DNA of 64,000 nt, taken from the NCBI GenBank assembly GCA_033239005.1, contig BSQZ01000034.1, positions 4,726,501-4,790,500 on the forward strand. Direction: 5' to 3'. The translations under genes and the position numbers were made by a program. The notes under the pieces are model-generated. The model had not been told where the DNA came from, ran no database searches, and saw only the letters and a list, made by a program, of their open reading frames with translations. The stretch comes from Lamellibrachia satsuma (taxonomy: Eukaryota; Annelida; Polychaeta; Sabellida; Siboglinidae). Below are positions 1-12,299 of this stretch, one piece after another. How positions within the stretch are numbered: the first letter of the stretch is position 1; the number at the start of each line of letters is the position of its first letter.

Positions 1-1527
1 TCAAAAAGATCCACGTAAATTCTGGAAAAATGTTAAGCATCGTGTAAACAGCAAAACATAAATTCCTACTAACGTCGACGGTGTTCATGGCGATGACAAC
101 ATAAGATGTGGAAGCATCACTATGAAAATATGTTTAATACTGTACAAGACAGTCGTTGTTATAAAGCTTACATTGATTTATGCCAGCATCACATTGATTT
201 CAACACTGATATGACTGTAGACGCTGGCGAGATGACGAGTAGTATTAATGATTTGTCTTGCAATAAGTCGCCAGGACTGGATGGTCTTACAGCAGAACAC
301 ATGAAGTTTGGACTCCCAACTCTTGGTACTACTCTCTGCCCTTGTGTCCTCTATTCTGGTGCATGGGTATATACCGAAAGTAATCAATGAGTCTGTCATT
401 GTACCGGTTATTGAAGACAAGAATATGCGTATAAACGACAAAGGCAATTACATGCCTGTATGCCTCTCTAACATAGGTTCCAAGATTGTAGAAGCTGCAT
501 CACTTAATCGTATGGATGTTTACTTGCAAACAACACCGCATCAGTTTGGGTTAAAGTCCAAGCATGGGACGGAGTTGTTTGTGTTCGCATTTAAGGAACT
601 ACTAAGGTTTTACACTAAGCATGGATCGGCCATGCATGTCGCGTTTGTAGATGCTGCAAAAGCATTTGACCGAGTCAATTGGCAGAAGCTTATAACAAAA
701 CTAACACAACGTGATGTACTAAAATACATTCTAAGAGTGATCTGCAATGAGTTCAGTAACCAAAGTATATGTGTCCGGTGGGGATCTACATACTCGGAAT
801 TCTTCCCTTTGGGTAATGGTGTTAAACAAGGAGGGAAATTATCCCCATTACTGTTTAACGTTTATATGGACAACTTGAGTGTACAACTGCTCACAAAACC
901 TCTTGGTTGTAGTCTTGGGACAACGGTGGTCAATCACCTGATTTATGCAGATGATTTACTTCTGTTCGCCCCTTCCGGTAAGGGACTGCAAACGTTACTT
1001 GATTGTTGCTACATATACGGTTGTGAATACGATGTTCAATTTAATGCCTCCAAATCTCTGATCTACTTTGATTCTAGAAACACAAATGTTGCTAGAGAAT
1101 TACATTAGAAAGAACAAAGTTAAACTTTGCCACATCTGATGAGGCCGAAACTCAAGCCAAAGTTAGACTCATTTATGCTAAGAGCAATATGCTACGTCAA
1201 CAATTTCACTATTGCTCTTCTGCTGTAAGGAACTAGTTATTCACAGCCTACTTCAGTAACGTGCATATGTGCGCCTTATGGGTGAATTATAGAAAAGCAG
1301 TTTTCCAGCATTTTAAATAGGCTGCCCATGAGATGCAGCGCCAGCCACATGTTTGCTGCGGCCAATGTCAACTCTTGTAAATGCGTAACCAGAAATGCTA
1401 TTTATAGTTTAATGACTAGGATTGACAAGTCATTGAATCCAATTAGTCAGGCCATTGGAATTTGCGACACCAATTGTACATCTAAATTGAGAATTCACTG
1501 GATTGCATCCTTGTATAATCTTTAAAT
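1..1527 (+). mobile_element. LINE (non-LTR retrotransposon) remnant, RT and tail
   Basis: Reverse-transcriptase part of a LINE whose 5' half lies outside the window. Seen: the NKSPGLDG block near 270-295, then after a frame change near 335 the catalytic blocks AFVDAAKAFDRVNW (about 640-680), GNGVKQGGKLSPLLFNVYMD (about 813-870) and the catalytic YADD box in IYADDLLLFAPS (about 943-977). The reading frame stops at 1108. Further frame changes follow, and a C-terminal piece MRCSASHMFAAANV to HWIASLYNL (1328-1525) matches the usual tail of such elements. It ends just before an (AT)n tract. It is a dead copy; I cannot fix the clade. Confidence 0.85.
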
Positions 1528-1598
1528 ATACGTTTTTTAAAATAATTATTTTATATATTATATAAATAAACTGCTGATTGTCTGAAACAATAAACTTA

Positions 1599-2286
<688 letters not shown>

Positions 2287-2417
2287 CTCTACATGTATTT
2301 TATGTATAGTTATGGACTTTTTGTCTGAATTAAATTATTATTATTATTTTGTTATTATTAATACACACACAAACACACTACGTTACTATGGCGACTATTT
2401 AGAATACATTCTGGTCC

Positions 2418-2443
2418 TGTGTGTGTGTGTGTGCGTGCGTGTG

Positions 2444-2501
<58 letters not shown>

Positions 2502-2742
2502 ATGTGGGTGTGTGTTTGTGCGTGCGTGTGCGTTTGAGTGTGTGTGCGTGTCTCAATATATGTATTTGTGTATGTGTGTGTTTGTTTGCTTGTGTGCGTG
2601 TGTGTGAGTGTGTGTGTGTGTGTGTGTTTGCGCGTGCGTGTGCGTTTGAGTATGTGTGCGTGTCTCAATATGTGTGTGTGTGTTTGTTTGTGTGCATATG
2701 TGTGAGTGTGCGTATGTGTATGTGTGCGTGTGTGTGCGCAAG
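2418..2742. repeat. (TG)n / (TGCG)n microsatellite
   Basis: A TG-rich tract with TGCG and TTTG variants. Two imperfect sub-blocks of about 120 bp repeat the phrase GTGCGTTTGAGT followed by GTCTCAATAT, so part of it is a higher-order duplication. It marks the left limit of homology with the 21.19-kb region. Confidence 0.95.
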
Positions 2743-3297
2743 TCCGTAGCCAGGGGTGGAGGACGATTTCCTTGGTATGCTTCGCACACCAAATTAAATT
2801 TCGTCTGTGTTTGTGTTTGTTTTGATTGAACGAAACATTTAAAAACAAACACTTACAAAATATGTAGTAACAACATCAATAACAAAATAATATTTTATCA
2901 TGGTGTGTCTTAGTGAACTGACATTTGCATATTGATTTAGACAAGATGATGCATTGTCAGCACACATACTATGTGGGTAAACTGCGTTTGTCGACTTTTT
3001 AGACAGCAAACAATTTACATTTTGCAATTTCAGAAGCTTTAAGAAACTTTGCCTTCAATATAATCCTCACATGATAAAACATGTATTTCTTTGTTATATA
3101 CAACAGAACACAAAACAAGACGCGCAAGATTTAATTTTATCAGCAAAGTTGCACGTGCATGTGTGCGTGCGTGCGTTCATGCCTGTGGTGTATGGTTTTG
3201 TGTTAGGAACTGTCATATTGTATATGTATGTAACACCTTACTAACTGAAAACAAACTAATATGGCATGCATAAGTAAACACGTTACTGTTTTCTTAC

Positions 3298-3505
3298 CAT
3301 ACGATGGTCTGAAACTGTTAGGGTTATTGACGAGAGCGTAGAGTTGCATGTCAATTTTGTCTGGTTGGCTGCATTCGTCGCCGTTAAGAGTGAAGTACCA
3401 GCGACGGCAGGAGCCTGGTTTTGAGCCAGTGTGTGTCAGTCGTAAATTGCCATTCCACACGACACGCAACACCGTGCCGTCTTGTGTTTTCACGAAGGCA
3501 CATTC
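3298..3505 (-). CDS. CTHRC1-like copy X exon 3, core of C-terminal domain
   Basis: A 208-nt exon with acceptor CTTGCTGCAG and donor GTAAGA. It encodes the ECAF, LRVVWNG, RRWYFTLNG and ECSQPDKIDMQLY blocks. Family comparison: human CTHRC1 has the same order of ECTF, LRVVFNG, RWYFTFNG and EC. Confidence 0.8.
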
Positions 3506-4043
3506 CTGCAGCAAGACGCGGAGGCTGTGCCTAGGAGTCCAACTCAGTAGCACATATATATTGAGAGATATGACATTTAAAACAAAATAACTGTGTAATA
3601 TTTAACCACACATTTGTGGAGCATACCACTTTTTACATGCAAAATATCTTACGGAAAGGTGATATATTCTATGTGATTACCGATTAGAATCAATACACAA
3701 ACAATATTTATTTTGATATGCAAACAATCATGAAGAATTTATTAAAAAAAATACTATAATTATTATATTATTCCCGACTATAACGACACATACGCACGCA
3801 CACCGCACGCACGCACGCACTCACTCACGTAAGCACACACACATCCTAATTTATTTGCATATCTTAACTGCACGGCATTATAATTTATGTAGCCTTGCAT
3901 GACAATGTTACACGACACGACAAATATGTTTACAAATAAAGGACCGCGTTCACTGTCGTCGTAGATATTCCGCTTTGAACATTGCTTCATATTGGCTGCG
4001 GACTTCACACCTGCAAACATAAAAGAAATGCTGGTAATTGGTC

Positions 4044-4074
<31 letters not shown>

Positions 4075-7000
4075 GGTATAGAAATGTCATTTCATCACGA
4101 TTTTGTTCCATAAGAAACACACCTCTCTAGCACAATAGCTCTCAACCACAACGAAGGCGTTTCCATGGTGGATAGTCTGCAGCCTATCACTGTTCATTTA
4201 GGTCCAACGACCAGTCAGATGAAGTTGGGACGCAGTGAGGATGGCTTCCATAATTGACATTTAAGCACGTCTCAACGCTTCTACATTTGACAAGTGGCCT
4301 TTTCACGAAATCCGAAGGATGTGTCGTAGATTTCGAAGATGCAATAGGAGGCAGCGTTAGTTGAGCAATGTTTTTATTATCATATAACAGTTCTTATATG
4401 CGCCAGTTTCTTGCTTACGTTACTCACTGCGTGTACAAACTAAAAGTCCATTAACATATACAAGTAAATAAATAATTGAAAAACGTCATCCCAGAAAAGC
4501 ATGACAATCCTCCACGACAATGATAATAGTCCATAAAAAACAGTATTTCACGCATTGCCATATGCACATTGGAAAAGAGGAGACATTAGTTTGCGCTTAA
4601 ATAATGTCAGTGAAAGTGCATCACGGAGGAAAAGTGCGTTCCAATGTGTGTGTGGCGGGTTGTTCCAAAACCTCGTTTTACATTTAGGACACAATAATAT
4701 TATTAGTCAAAATTGTTTTTACTCAAATAAACTATGATTATTAGTATATCATTTTGCAGCAAAATTATATATATATATTATACGTATTTAATTATATGTA
4801 GCTGATTCAAACAGGGTTTGTAAACTGGGTCAACTAACACTTGATGTGGTGTAAGTTCAGCCACAGTGGTGCGTAATTTCAGTCACAATGGGTAAATAGT
4901 TTATTTGTATAATTTACGTAGGCCTTCTACAAAATTTATAGAAACTCAGCCAACACATCTAAACAATGGATAAAAAACGTCATAGACAAGTCAACACGAT
5001 TCATTGATAAGTCTACACGCGTAAATAAAACAGACTTATAGGCCAGTCGCAACACTCATCTTCGTTCTTTAACCACTGCTCAACTATCACTCACTTGGGC
5101 TTTGGGTGGCACAGCTAGCATCGTTTCGACCATTATATTTGTTTAATTGATGAAAATAATACTTTCCAGTGCAGAGTTTGTACGTGCATCGAAAATAAAG
5201 TATGTTACATGCGTTGATAGCTCACACAGTAAACATTAATCACAACCCAAAAAAAAACCTTAAAAAAATTGGCAGATAATAAAAAATGACAGCAAGAGTA
5301 TCTATGCTTATATGAGTAATCAGATAGTTCGAGATAATGTCGGACCATTGGAAACCAATAGTGGAAGTATTAATTCAGAATTGGTCATATGGCATGGCAG
5401 AGGTCCTGAATGAGTATTCCATCTCAGTTTTCACAACATATTCATGTATATCACCTCACTTACAGTTCCAGTTACTACATTTGATCATTTGGGACAGCTT
5501 TTTTGTAACTCCTGATTTGATAGCAAAAAACCTTATCAAGGTAACATGTAATAAATCACCTGGAGTTGTATGGATATCACGAAAACTGATTAAGGAATTG
5601 TAGATAAAATAAGTACACCACTTGCAGTGTTTAACTTTTCACTAGAATAGGGACAAGTTCCTTCAGAATGGAAAGAGGGGAAAGAGGAACAAGAAACAAA
5701 CATAATAGAATAATGAGTTTAACATCAATTGTATGCAAATTGTAATAAAGGTTAATTAGAAACCACATGGTGGATTTCCCTGTAAAACATAAACTAATAA
5801 ATACATTTCACCATGAGTTCCTAAAAACAATCTCATTTCTAACCAATCTCTTGTGTTTTTTGAAAACAAATACAAAGCGTTAAGATTATGGGTCACCAGT
5901 GGGTGTTGTCTACTTAGATTTTTAGATAGCTTTCGATAAAGTGTAACACTAAATATTGTAGCTTAAACAAAAACCTACGGTATAGGTGATGGTGTAATAA
6001 AACAATTTAAATTTAAATTTAAATTGTAAATCAGTTTTGAGTGGGGTACCACAGGGATCAGTATTAGGACTAAATATTGAATGGTTATGAAGTTATTAAT
6101 ATGCATTTGTCCTACAAGTTAAAATAAGGCATTATAACCAGATAAGGAATATTGTAGGTGGAATACACTAAAGTAATCAATCTCACATACAATGGAACAA
6201 ACTGTCAAATTATTATGTTAATGCTAGCAGTATGAATTTATTTAAGAATAAAATTGACATATATATGATAAGGGTGGGCTATATATAAATGAAACAGTTG
6301 TTGGACTCTCGATAAGCCAATGGCTTCCATGTCCATTTGTCACCAGGAACGTGTAGTCTTGGACGGCAATCTTGTTAAATCTTGTTCAATCTCATAATGA
6401 GAAACATAAAATACATATTTTTGACTCACATTTTCTAAAGTTGTTACAAATGGCAATCGTGTTTTTTATGACATGTTCAATCACCGAATGATAGCAAGTA
6501 ACTTTCGCTGCTCTGTTTTCCTGGGAAATATGGGTGGCCCAACTAACACAGTGGTTCAACTAACACTGCCTTCCCCTACCTTTGAAGTATGCTTGTTTTT
6601 CAACTAGGTGCGAATGAAGCTTGCCATATCAAACAGAGGGACGACAACGATAGCTCTTATTGCTGCTATCTTCCACCAACAGCGGTAAGACCTTCGAAAA
6701 AGCGTTCCAAATAAATTCAACTAAATTATTCCAATAACCCATACATCATATTACTAGTTGAAGCCAAATTAGACGAAAACCACCCATTTCTCCAAACAAG
6801 CAATGATGTCATCAAAGAGGACAGAAATGTCCATGGTGGTCGAGTTGTCATTGATGTTCATGCTCACAATGTAGCAGAACCACTTGTCAACGTAAACTAC
6901 ATTTTGTCCTCGCAATAAACAAACCCATATGCAATACACCTTATTACCGACCCGGCATACATAATCAAACATTACAGCAAACAAATATTAAACTAACACG

Positions 7001-7506
7001 GACCACAACAAGACTGGACATTGTGCCGAGAATAAATGACTCCACGGATAAGCAATGCCATCCCTAGCCGCAACACCAAAACAAAGACCCACGTCCATTG
7101 GAAAACTCGTGATTAAACACTAATACAATGAATCTGAAACAAACCCATCAAAATGCAACGCATAGTGGTATAAATAATGATTAGGAAAACATCATGCACT
7201 CACGAAAACAAGCTAATAAAAGCTATGACACCATTAAATTTGATTTTAGCATTATTGCTTCTCATATTCCTTACCGTTGTTGATGTTTGCAATATCGTGA
7301 CGCAGTTTCACGATTTCACCCATCATCTGTTGCGTTTGCGACTGCAATGCGATGACTGAGCTCTTCATCAGTGAGTCGTCTTGGACGCACCCACAAGTCT
7401 GGCTGCAGCAATTACCAGCGATGTTGGTCTGGCAACTCTGGCACTGGCCATGGGCAACGCATATCATCATTGTCAGCAGATAGGAGAGTATAACCAGTTT
7501 AACCAT
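3298..7506 (-). CDS. CTHRC1-like secreted protein, copy X (exons 1-3, C-terminal exon not found)
   Basis: Predicted secreted protein related to collagen triple helix repeat-containing protein 1. Exons on the minus strand: 7506-7275 (start ATG, signal peptide MVKLVILSYLLTMMICVAHG, then a Cys-rich knot with C22, C25, C33, C34, C38 and C40, and a short heptad-like helix), 4010-3934, and 3505-3298. All boundaries are GT-AG and phases agree (1, 0, 1). The core exon reads ECAFVKTQDGTVLRVVWNGN and later SCRRWYFTLNGDECSQP, the signature of the CTHRC1 C-terminal globular domain. No collagen Gly-X-Y repeat is present. The last exon (VEGYC type) is not found between 1 and 3297, where a LINE and microsatellites lie. 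It may be lost or beyond the left edge. Expression is not shown. Confidence 0.75.
3934..4010 (-). CDS. CTHRC1-like copy X exon 2
   Basis: A 77-nt exon reading GVKSAANMKQCSKRNIYDD and on to GPLF. The acceptor is TTTATGTTTGCAG and the donor GTAAAC. It corresponds to the KQC region that opens the CTHRC1 C-terminal domain, and has exactly the length of its copy Y counterpart. Confidence 0.75.
4042..4070. repeat. (AT)n microsatellite
   Basis: About 28 bp of pure TA repeat in the first intron of CTHRC1-like copy X. Copy Y carries a long (TG)n tract at the equivalent place, so the same intronic site has diverged into different simple repeats. Confidence 0.9.
4690..5140 (+). repeat. Dispersed repeat, GGTCAACTAACACTTG family, copy 1
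   Basis: Contains GGTCAACTAACACTTGATGTGGTGTAAGTTCAGCCACAGTG and ends near CCACTGCTCAACTATCACTC. The whole block aligns to the reverse strand of 53400-53900, with the same order of short words such as GTCAAAATTGTTTTTACTC. No coding capacity is seen. It is probably a non-autonomous DNA transposon, but ends and target-site duplication are unclear. Confidence 0.6.
5330..6400 (+). mobile_element. CR1/L2-like LINE, decayed copy
   Basis: A degraded relative of the LINE at 16.9-19.7 kb. Readable blocks in shifting frames: VTPDLIAKNLIK, NKSPGV, a damaged LDF-SFR core near 5918-5940, the GVPQGS-like remnant near 6042-6070, then a jump to the element's terminus VVGLSISQWLPCP (about 6297-6335), followed by the AATCTTGTTAAATCTTGTT end at about 6371-6390. 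Large internal deletions and many stops make it non-functional. Confidence 0.8.
6530..6600. repeat. Fragment with CAACTAACAC words
   Basis: Two words, GGCCCAACTAACACAGTGG and GGTTCAACTAACACTGCC, lie in tandem. They belong to the same family as 4690-5140 and 53400-53900. Together with the block at 4690 this suggests that one element was split by the LINE at 5330-6400. Confidence 0.4.
7275..7506 (-). CDS. CTHRC1-like copy X exon 1: signal peptide, Cys knot, helix
   Basis: Codes 77 residues plus one base (phase 1). The start at 7506 was chosen over an upstream in-frame ATG because the secretory hydrophobic core follows it at once. Residues 21-40 hold six cysteines, and residues 43-77 are polar and heptad-like, fit for trimerisation. 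The donor is ACG|GTAAGG. This exon stands where vertebrate CTHRC1 has its short collagen stretch. Confidence 0.7.
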
Positions 7507-7559
7507 GATTGCTACCGTCACTTCGTATCTACGCCTATGTTTAGTAAACATATACTCTT

Positions 7560-9190
7560 TGTAAATTTGTCAGATGGTGTGGTTTGTACTACCGGTAACG
7601 CCTAGTCAAGTGGACTAATATGCGTTGTCTTGGTGATGCTAATGTTTGCTGATTCGTACGCCATTTGAGATTGATATATAATATATCGATATTCCATCAA
7701 AGGAGGCATGCCATTGGTTCTTTCACAGCCAATCAGCTGTAAGCCGGTAATTTAATTGCCGTGCCTATGCAACTGGAGCGTCTTAATGTACACAGCTATA
7801 TCTGACTAAGAGGAGGAAACGACTAGGCAACTGAAACAATTTGCGAACATACCTAGGAAGGTGAATGAAGTTGGAGGTTGACGTGATGGTCCAGATGGCT
7901 AAGTAAAATGGTCGGGAACATGAATATCAACCATTCCAAGGTGACTTCCGTGACAAAAGCTATTCATATTTGCTTCTAAATTCCTGAATTTTTTTTTAAA
8001 TGTTGCACAGTTATTTCATGAACCTTAAACAGCTCGTTAGCTTAGCCAAGCAATTTTTCAGTTCAGTAACATTTTCATGGAAAAAGTGAGAGTAGAAAAA
8101 CGTAACTTCCGTGAGAGCTACTATCCCAACTATAATAACTGAGTAGATGTTTCATTCAGTTCGTAGCCTCCTAGGAGAGATCAACCATTTTGTCTCTCAT
8201 AATAGATTACACGGACGTTTGAAGATTCCTAAATTAGACAAGCTATCACAAATTAATGAACTTTTGTTCTTAGAGAACACTGCAAGTGCGTGACTTATGT
8301 GACAGAAAAACACGTGACTTCCGTGACTAGTAGCTCCACTAGTATGACAGAATGTACAACAGTTGTTTTTGTTATTATTTATTTCCATAAACTCTCAAAA
8401 AACAAATCACAAATAAAGTCCAACTTGACGATCAAAGTTTTCCTGAATGTTCTCGGTCGCCAATCCTTCTGATTATATGCACGATAAAATGTCGAATGAA
8501 TTAAGGTCTAAGTTTAAAGTATGGAGAAGGATCGCTTATACTTGTGACTACTTCAGGTAAACAGATTTTATTTCTGGCATTTTCAGAGCTAAGTTCCTGG
8601 TTTCCTCAAGAATGTTGGCTGGAAAGGTAAGCTGAACCCTATTGTTTACTACATCCGACTTAGGAATGGTACATATTATATCCTCGATGGGCTAACATAT
8701 TCATCAATCTCAAGCTTGTTAAGAGTAGTATCACACGAATCCATTGTTAAGGCTAACAACTACGCCATTTTAAAGAATAAAAGGTAATACGATACACTTT
8801 TGCTATGCCTACTCGTTGACAGTTTGCGTGCACATGACTGAAGCTTTTATTCCTTTGGTAAGGCTAGAATATATACTATTCCTGTTACGTACTTTTTTAT
8901 TTGTTTCAGTTGCAACAAGTCAGAGGACCCAGTAACACAACTGACGGTTTATTTCAGAATGCCCCTCTTATAGATTGCGAATCCACGACAGTTTTCGTAT
9001 TTCGCTGCGTGGGATCTTTTAATTTCACTGGCATGCAAGTTATAAAACGGGTATATGGTATCAGTCATTCTACATAAAAAACTACTAATGCAAATTATAT
9101 TTCCCACGCACACACGCACACACGCACGCACACACGCACGCGCACACGCGCATGCACACGCACACGCACACGCACACGCACACGCACACG

Positions 9191-9226
<36 letters not shown>

Positions 9227-9287
9227 AACAAACACACACACACACACACACAGTTTTTTTCAAGATTTTATGTTGCCCCAGTGATTG
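7560..9287. other. Intergenic, no gene recognised
   Basis: The part at 7570-7930 aligns to 23990-24290 (shared words GTGTGGTTTGTA-TACCGGTA, ATGCAACT-GAG, GAATGAAGTTGGA, GCTAAGTAAAATG), so it is duplicated flank of the CTHRC1-like copies. Around 7930-8330 the phrase GTGACTTCCGTGAC occurs several times in varied form, perhaps the ends of a small mobile element. I see no coding sequence here. Confidence 0.5.
9105..9252. repeat. (ACACGC)n and (AC)n microsatellite
   Basis: A CACACG hexamer and CA dinucleotide tract immediately upstream (plus-strand sense) of a reversed SINE. Confidence 0.95.
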
Positions 9288-9430
9288 GACCGTTCAAACT
9301 GCGAAAATAGCTGAATGAACTCCGCTACGTGATGTGAACGTTAAAGAAACTGTTCAAGCTTCGAGGAGTCAAACCCCAGTCCTCTCAATTCAGGGTCCGA
9401 CATTCTAACCACTGAGCTACTGCGTCCTAC
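9288..9430 (-). mobile_element. tRNA-headed SINE
   Basis: On the minus strand it starts GGACGCAGTAGCTCAGTGGT (A-box-like) and has GGGGTTTGACTCC (B-box-like), followed by the family's body word AAGCTTGAACAGTTTCTT. The head looks like a tRNA, but it is a SINE because the same head-plus-body unit recurs at 11.1, 15.7, 27.0, 28.5 and 31.6 kb. Confidence 0.7.
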
Positions 9431-9439
9431 AGTTATACC

Positions 9440-10640
9440 TACACACTCAATAATATATATTGGGATATTAAAAAACTGCTGCACTCGTATTCAATTTTAA
9501 ATAATCTCACCTAGTTTAGGTGTCCAGTTGCGGATGTGGGAGAATATGAAATGTTGCACTAAAATAAATTGTTCCCTGGTTATATGATACGGGCGGAACA
9601 AGGTTTATGTTCCAAATCGTCGCCATAATAATGTAGTGAGTGTATTAATAATCCTACAAATAGACCAACTTTAAAGTATCCTGACTTGTTGCTGACACAC
9701 CTTAGACAAGTGGGTAAACAAAACAGTGAACAGTGAAGCAACTGGTTATCTAATACGGGCGGGTCCGTTATTAATTTTCCAAATCGTCGCTCATTGCTCG
9801 CCATAACGTTTTAGTGCACGAATTAATAATCCTACACATTTGCCAACTTTAACGGGTTTGCTAACTGCAGAGCCGTCGCTTACGTTTTATAGTGTTATAA
9901 TCCAGAAAGTGTACGTATATGTGTATGTTAGTTATGCTACTGAATAAACATGACTAACTGAAGGAAACTTCAACGCTATGGAATTTAACGAATGGGATGT
10001 AAAATACACATATGCTAACACGTTTTTAGTATGAGTATGGTTTGGAGATCGGCTGCGCAGAATCCTGGGTTCTAACTCCGGACCAGGTACGATACGTTTG
10101 ATGTAACTAATTAACCATATGAACACTTATAATTACTTTTCCCTTGCGGCCGTGATGGCTACTCTTATGTCGCTGTCCTTTCGTTAGCTGCTAGTTGGGA
10201 GTGTAAAACAACAGCAGAACGAAAATCACCCTGAAATACATTATGTAAAGCTACTTCGTGTAAAAGTTTATAAATTGATTCAACAAATAACACAACTTGC
10301 TATTACAATTGTGACGCGTCATGCGATACACATTGGTTTGTTATTTCTTTTTCACATCGTATCCATCATAGCGGCGTTGTTAACCCATGACCTTTCATGT
10401 GTTCGAATGTTAGCCTATATAAGCAAGTTACCTTACTTTCACCTTTGTAGGTTTCATGCAAACATAGTTTATCTAATCTGTCGAAACAGTGCTGCCGTGA
10501 TTACACTGTGTTGTTTAAAATGAGGTGCACAACTACCAACATCATGATCATATATCCGAAGGACATTATTTGGTGGCATCATCTACCCCTGTCTGACTAT
10601 ACGGAACTAATTAAACATTGAAAGTTAACAAAGCAACAAT
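9440..10640. repeat. Segmental duplicate, unit 1
   Basis: Contains ATACGGGCGG...CCAAATCGTCGCCATAA twice (near 9586 and 9755), and ends with a block near 10475-10620 (GTCGAAACAGTGCTGCCGTG, AAAATGAGGTGCAC, CTGACTATACGGAACTAATT). The same order of words returns at 11230-12240 and, in part, at 25540-25800. Non-coding. Confidence 0.65.
10035..10105 (+). mobile_element. Possible SINE head fragment
   Basis: GGTTTGGAGATCGGCTGCGC followed by CTGGGTTCTAACTCCGGACC resembles a damaged tRNA-type promoter pair. No body is recognised. Confidence 0.3.
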
Positions 10641-11109
10641 TAACTAAAGGCTATCATATAAATTATATTGTACATCTTGTGCGCTTGTTATTATTTTGTA
10701 CTAGACACATCTTCTGTGACATCTCCATTTAATGAGTCGTACCTTTCTCGGAAAGAAGCATCCGATGTCAAAATAGCTGATGCAGAACTGAAATCGCATA
10801 ATAACTGCCCGACGGAATACGACGTATATATTCGGACTGATTCACTTGTACGACTCGTACGTTATATCGTAACGTGTAGCACCATCTTAAAGGTACTTAC
10901 TTATCCTCTTCCTAAATTAGTGGATGCGTAAGATCACTTAGCAAATGTTATTGTTAAGAATTCACTTCTTGCCAAATACAGCCATCTCTTGTTGTCCTCC
11001 TATTTTCATCCATGTTTAGATAACACCGCTCCTATGTATGTGAAAGCATCAATATATTCTAAGATAACTTCATCTCTCCTGACTGGATATACTATATATA
11101 GCTTCTTTT

Positions 11110-11222
11110 TCATAGCTGAGTGAACTGAAGTAAAGCAGAGTGAACGAGATTGTCCAAGCTACGAAACAGCATCAGCATGATTCCGACCTCCGTCTTTTCT
11201 ACTCAGAGTTCGACGCCTCCAA
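11110..11222 (-). mobile_element. tRNA-headed SINE, decayed
   Basis: Minus-strand relative of the SINE at 9288-9430, at the equivalent position of the second duplicated unit. The body word is recognisable as GTAGCTTGGACAATCTCGTT. The head is damaged. Confidence 0.6.
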
Positions 11223-11229
11223 TACCAAT

Positions 11230-12250
11230 AAGATATTTGGGGATATTAAATAAATTACTGCACTCGGTATTCCATCCAACTTTCGTATTCAATCTCAAGT
11301 AGTCTGACAGGCGTCCAATTGAAGATGTGTAAGAACATGAAACGTTGTACTAAAATGTGAACGTGTCTATGCCGTTTTCCCTATCAAATGGTTACGCGAT
11401 ACGTCGTCATGGCAGTGTAGTGTAGTGTAGTGTTTGAATTAGTAATGCTACAAATAAAGCAAATTTATTGCATGCTGACATGTTGTTGGCACACCCTACC
11501 CAAGTTGTTACACTCAACTGTGAACATGTTTCAAGCAACTGGTTATGTGATATGGGCGGATCCATTTTTATTTTCCAAAATCGTCCCTCGCCATAATACC
11601 GTAGCGTGCTAAATAATAGTCGTACAATCAACACTTACGGGTTTGCAAGATGCAGTGGCCGTCGCTGATGTAACATAAAGGCAACTAGTCAAACGTGGCG
11701 TAGTGAAGCTGTCGAGTGGGCTGTAGTAACATGTTTACACCAATATATTTGAAGTCGTTTACGAACTAATACTCACAATGCAAGTTCTTAGTGGAAAAAG
11801 GATTCGAATCCCGGTCCTTTGGCTTAAGAGAGCGACATTCTCTCACCACAGTGCTAATGCGCCCCATGTCGCATGACGTGTAATTTAGTCACATTTCAAT
11901 ATATCAGTGTAACATGTCACATCTGTAATAAGCTCTACTCTAAATAATTGCATGCACATGAATACCTTTATTGACTTCAAAAAAGCATTTGACAATGTAG
12001 TTTATATTATATGTCGAAACAGTGCTGCCGTAATGAAACTGTATTTGTTAAAATGAGGTGCACGACTACCAGCATCATGTTGATGTGTCCGAAGAACATT
12101 ATTTGCCAGTACCAGTGCAGATACCTATATGATCAGTTTCGCCACTGGTACTTGCACTGTGGTCGAGTCAAGGAGTGGCCAGTGGTGGCCTCGTCTACCC
12201 CGTCTGACTGTACGGAACTAATTCAACTGAATATCATGCAATAAATGTGA
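11230..12250. repeat. Segmental duplicate, unit 2
   Basis: Repeats unit 1 (9440-10640) in the same orientation: GGATATTAAA...CTGCACTCG, the CAAGCAACTGGTTATGTGAT to CCAAAATCGTCCCTCGCCAT block, and the GTCGAAACAGTGCTGCCGTA to GTACGGAACTAATT block. A second SINE head sits inside at 11803-11872. Non-coding. Confidence 0.65.
11803..11872 (-). mobile_element. SINE head (tRNA-like)
   Basis: The minus strand reads GGGGCGCATTAGCACTGTGG then CCGGGATTCGAATCC, a well-kept A-box/B-box pair. The body after it is not recognised. It lacks the cloverleaf support needed to call a working tRNA. Confidence 0.5.
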
Positions 12251-12299
12251 AGTTTGACGGATGAGCTGACGGCAGATATAGTCAAAACACACCGTGTTA

